64,000 bases of DNA from Flavilitoribacter sp020436695 (GTDB lineage Bacteria > Bacteroidota > Bacteroidia > Chitinophagales > Saprospiraceae). Shown in pieces: positions 61,958 to 64,000 of this stretch; the stretch's first letter is position 1; each line of letters starts with the position of its first letter. The notes under the pieces were generated by a model. The model did not search any database. It was not told the origin of the DNA and was given only the letters and a program-made list of their open reading frames with translations. Made by a program: the position numbers and the translations under genes. Location of the stretch: positions 124,001 to 188,000 of the forward strand of contig JAWKLQ010000017.1 of assembly GCA_041392665.1 (NCBI GenBank). Reading direction: 5' to 3'.

Positions 61958-63040
61958 ATGGCAGAGTTAATCCAGGCATACGATTCCTACAATGAATTTG
62001 AACGGGATGCCTATTTCGTGATAAGTTTCGATACCATTCCGTCCAGATTGCGCATGGAAGCACCGCTTAAAGCCAATAAAGGCCATATGGAAAAGGTATT
62101 GGAGCTATTGAAATTTGAGCAACAGGGCCTGGAGATCGTCTTTAAACACTGGACGACCGACGATTCCAATAATGCGGATCATTCCAAAGACTATCCATAC
62201 GAATATTTGTACAAAAGCCGGGGCAAACACCTTCTGGTCTGGCTAACCCTGCAACACGGAGAACTGGAGGTAGAATTTCTCTACGATCAGGCAGATACCG
62301 AACTCGAAGCCTGGGTGATCCATACCAATCATCAACTTCGCACTACTTTCGGTATCAGTCAGGCACCGGTATTCAAAGTATTGTCTCGTGACAAGCATTC
62401 TTTCTTCACCGAGGATGTCCGCACTGATCATTTTAATCAGGATGTCTCACGCTATTACAATGACGATTTCCGGGAAGTGGATGAGATCATCCTGAAATCA
62501 TTGTCTACTGATAAAGCGGGGTTAATCCTGCTGCATGGTACTCCAGGCACGGGGAAGACATCTTACATCAAAAGTCTGATCACCCGCTTTGAGGAGAAGA
62601 GTTTCATTTTCATCCAAAATGAGTTCGTCAATGAACTGCTCCACCCGGAATTCATTTCCTTTATGCTGAAACACCGCAACGCCATCCTCATTATCGAAGA
62701 CGCCGAAAAGGTACTGACGTCCCGGGAAGGTGTCAACGAGAACTCGGTAGTTTCCACCATTCTCCAGCTGACGGACGGCCTGTTCAGCGACTACCTGAAT
62801 ATCAAGATCATCTGTACTTTCAACACCAGCATTAACCGTATCGATAAAGCTTTGCTGCGCAAGGGCCGCATGATCGCCTACTATGAATTCAAGCCCCTGA
62901 GCAGCCGAAAGGCTAATGAACTAATGCTTGGTCTGGGGTTGGAAACGATGGGTGAAGAAATGACCCTGGCTGATATCTTCAATTATCAGGATAAGGGATT
63001 TCGACAGGAGAATCACCGGCAGATCGGATTTCAGAATTGA
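61958..63040 (+). CDS. AAA+ ATPase, BCS1-like
   Basis: This 360-aa cytosolic protein has a ~190-residue N-terminal region of unknown fold and a C-terminal AAA+ domain: Walker A LLHGTPGTGKTS (K200), Walker B AILIIEDAEKVLTSRE, a sensor-1 ICTFNTSINRIDKALLRKGRMI and an arginine-finger region. This is the layout of BCS1-like AAA proteins. The preferred start is the ATG at 61958. The C terminus stops shortly after DIFNYQDKGF, so the lid part may be short. The substrate and role are unknown. Confidence 0.8.
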   Translation: MAELIQAYDSYNEFERDAYFVISFDTIPSRLRMEAPLKANKGHMEKVLELLKFEQQGLEIVFKHWTTDDSNNADHSKDYPYEYLYKSRGKHLLVWLTLQHGELEVEFLYDQADTELEAWVIHTNHQLRTTFGISQAPVFKVLSRDKHSFFTEDVRTDHFNQDVSRYYNDDFREVDEIILKSLSTDKAGLILLHGTPGTGKTSYIKSLITRFEEKSFIFIQNEFVNELLHPEFISFMLKHRNAILIIEDAEKVLTSREGVNENSVVSTILQLTDGLFSDYLNIKIICTFNTSINRIDKALLRKGRMIAYYEFKPLSSRKANELMLGLGLETMGEEMTLADIFNYQDKGFRQENHRQIGFQN

Positions 63041-63080
63041 TTTAACGTCAGCTCCAAGATTCAATTCGATGTAAAGGCAT

Positions 63081-64000
63081 TTATTCCAGTACTTTATAAA
63101 ACTGATATTGCCCATTCCACAACAGCCCTACCGTATCCCGGTTTTCAGATACTTCAAACTGCGTCTCATCCCCCAACTCCAGATCGATGAACTTATCGTC
63201 CCCCAGCGGGAATAGCAGATTGGTATCTCCGTTGTTCGTCCAGCACAAAGATGACCATCCTTTAAAGAGATATCGATAAAATAATCGCCAATATCCGGCA
63301 CCTGAAAATTCAACTTGTATTTACCCGTGAAATTTTCCAGCTGGTCTGTCGATACATTGACGATTGCTACCCCCGGGGCTTACGAATGTTCCAACCGTAA
63401 TAGCCGGCAACGCCCTGATGATCTCTCCCATCAGTCGACCGCCGTTATCACCATTGGTCATCACGATAAATCGCCTGCCCACGATGAGCAAAGGCGACCA
63501 TTTCGTTGGTAAAACCGGCATTTTACCACCGTGCTGAAACAACAGGTCTTTTCCTTCGCCACGCAGGGAAGGTCCCAGTCCCCACTCATTGCGGTGCTTG
63601 GTCAACATGCGTTCTATGATCGCTTTGGAGAGTGGGCTGTCTTTTTCTCCGGCCAGGATCTGCTGTACAGTCATACAATAATGGGCCAGATCGGTCGGTG
63701 TGGTCCAAAGGCCGGCAGCAGCCTGTTCGGGATAATTGTGCCATAGGCCTTCGATAATCTCCCCTGATTGTCGTAGGCGGCACTAGCCTGATCATGCAGA
63801 CTTTCCGGAAGTGGCTGTTTGTAGGTACTATTTTCCATCCCGAAGTCCGGCAGTATCCCGGCCATATATTCTTCTAACTGCATTCCACTCACATCTTCAA
63901 CAGCTTTCTCCATCACCGTGTACCCGCCGCCGGAATAACGCCAGATACTATCCGGTAGCGTATCGACAAAGATGGGTGGTGTATTACCTTTTCCGTTAAG
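63081..64000 (-). pseudogene. Serine hydrolase (beta-lactamase family), frameshifted and cut by the right edge
   Basis: Three minus-strand frames join to a serine hydrolase C-terminal half: PDSIWRYSGGGYTVMEKAVEDVSGM and ASAAYDNQG, then a shift near 63760 (a run of four G) into AAAGLWTTPTDLAHYCMTVQQ and LLFQHGGK (the HxG/KTG region). A one-base loss near 63521 and a one-base gain near 63471 follow. Two further shifts lead to VNVSTDQLENFTGKY and finally DTNLLFPLGDDKFIDLELGDETQF, with the stop at 63081. Five small indels, mostly in homopolymers, suggest either decay or sequencing errors. The 5' part, including the SxxK site, is outside the window. Confidence 0.75.

Overview
The window reads as a chromosomal segment of a Bacteroidota bacterium, most likely a Saprospiria/Lewinella-type marine member. 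The evidence is SprB-repeat adhesins and type IX secretion (T9SS) C-terminal sorting domains, MNPHF-type propeller histidine kinases, a TPR sensor-kinase/response-regulator/AraC hybrid, an FGly sulfatase beside glycan hydrolases, SPII lipoproteins, weak Shine-Dalgarno sites, and promoters of the TAnnTTTG type (clearest in front of tRNA-Ser). The taxon is inferred from these families and not from a marker gene. Base composition looks even, and no transposase, phage gene or CRISPR array was found.

Layout. 0-4.5 kb: an apiosidase-like glycoside hydrolase cut at the left edge, a succinate-semialdehyde-type dehydrogenase and two thioredoxin-fold lipoproteins. 4.9-13.9 kb: two secreted adhesins, one of 2331 aa with twelve SprB repeats and a 3x composite SdrD-B module, one of 575 aa. 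13.9-14.9 kb: an AT-rich gap with three hairpin-leader elements that carry almost the same tail as the leader of the giant adhesin. 14.9-22.3 kb, all leftward: TerC, DoxX, ApbE, a DnaQ-type exonuclease, two MbnP-like lipoproteins and two di-heme peroxidases (MbnH/MauG-like). 22.4-28.3 kb: a DUF6495 protein, an M28 peptidase and a BCCT transporter/VWA/MoxR operon. 28.4-34 kb: a LacI regulator, a 759-bp gap with a candidate small transcript, and the DUF2339-DUF3999 pair.

34.2-41.2 kb: tRNA-Ser(UGA) with a palindromic element and a second near-copy of its 3' end, then a heavy-metal RND efflux operon (two His-rich small proteins, adaptor, TolC-type channel, CzcA/CusA-type pump). 41.3-44.7 kb: a decayed Mn/Fe superoxide dismutase, a methyltransferase, OsmC, an AraC regulator and a possible Dabb relic. 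44.8-56 kb: a T9SS cargo protein, a sulfatase with its propeller sensor kinase, a MITE-like palindrome, a 39-codon double-glycine leader peptide gene, a serine hydrolase and a hybrid sensor kinase. 56-64 kb: TonB-domain and TGPD-motif secreted proteins, a split YeeE/YedE transporter with a 56-aa membrane protein, a MoaD-like/BNR pair, a GH16 glucanase, a BCS1-like AAA ATPase and a frameshifted serine hydrolase leaving the right edge.

Themes. Glycan use is served by the DUF4038 hydrolase, GH16, the sulfatase with its sensor kinase, and a LacI regulator. Metal handling is served by the MbnP/MbnH-like cluster and the RND operon. The observations most worth following are the duplicated MbnP/peroxidase cluster with one paralogue lacking the copper-site motif, the orphan leader array, the double-glycine peptide, the tRNA-linked palindrome and the small transcript at 29.9 kb.
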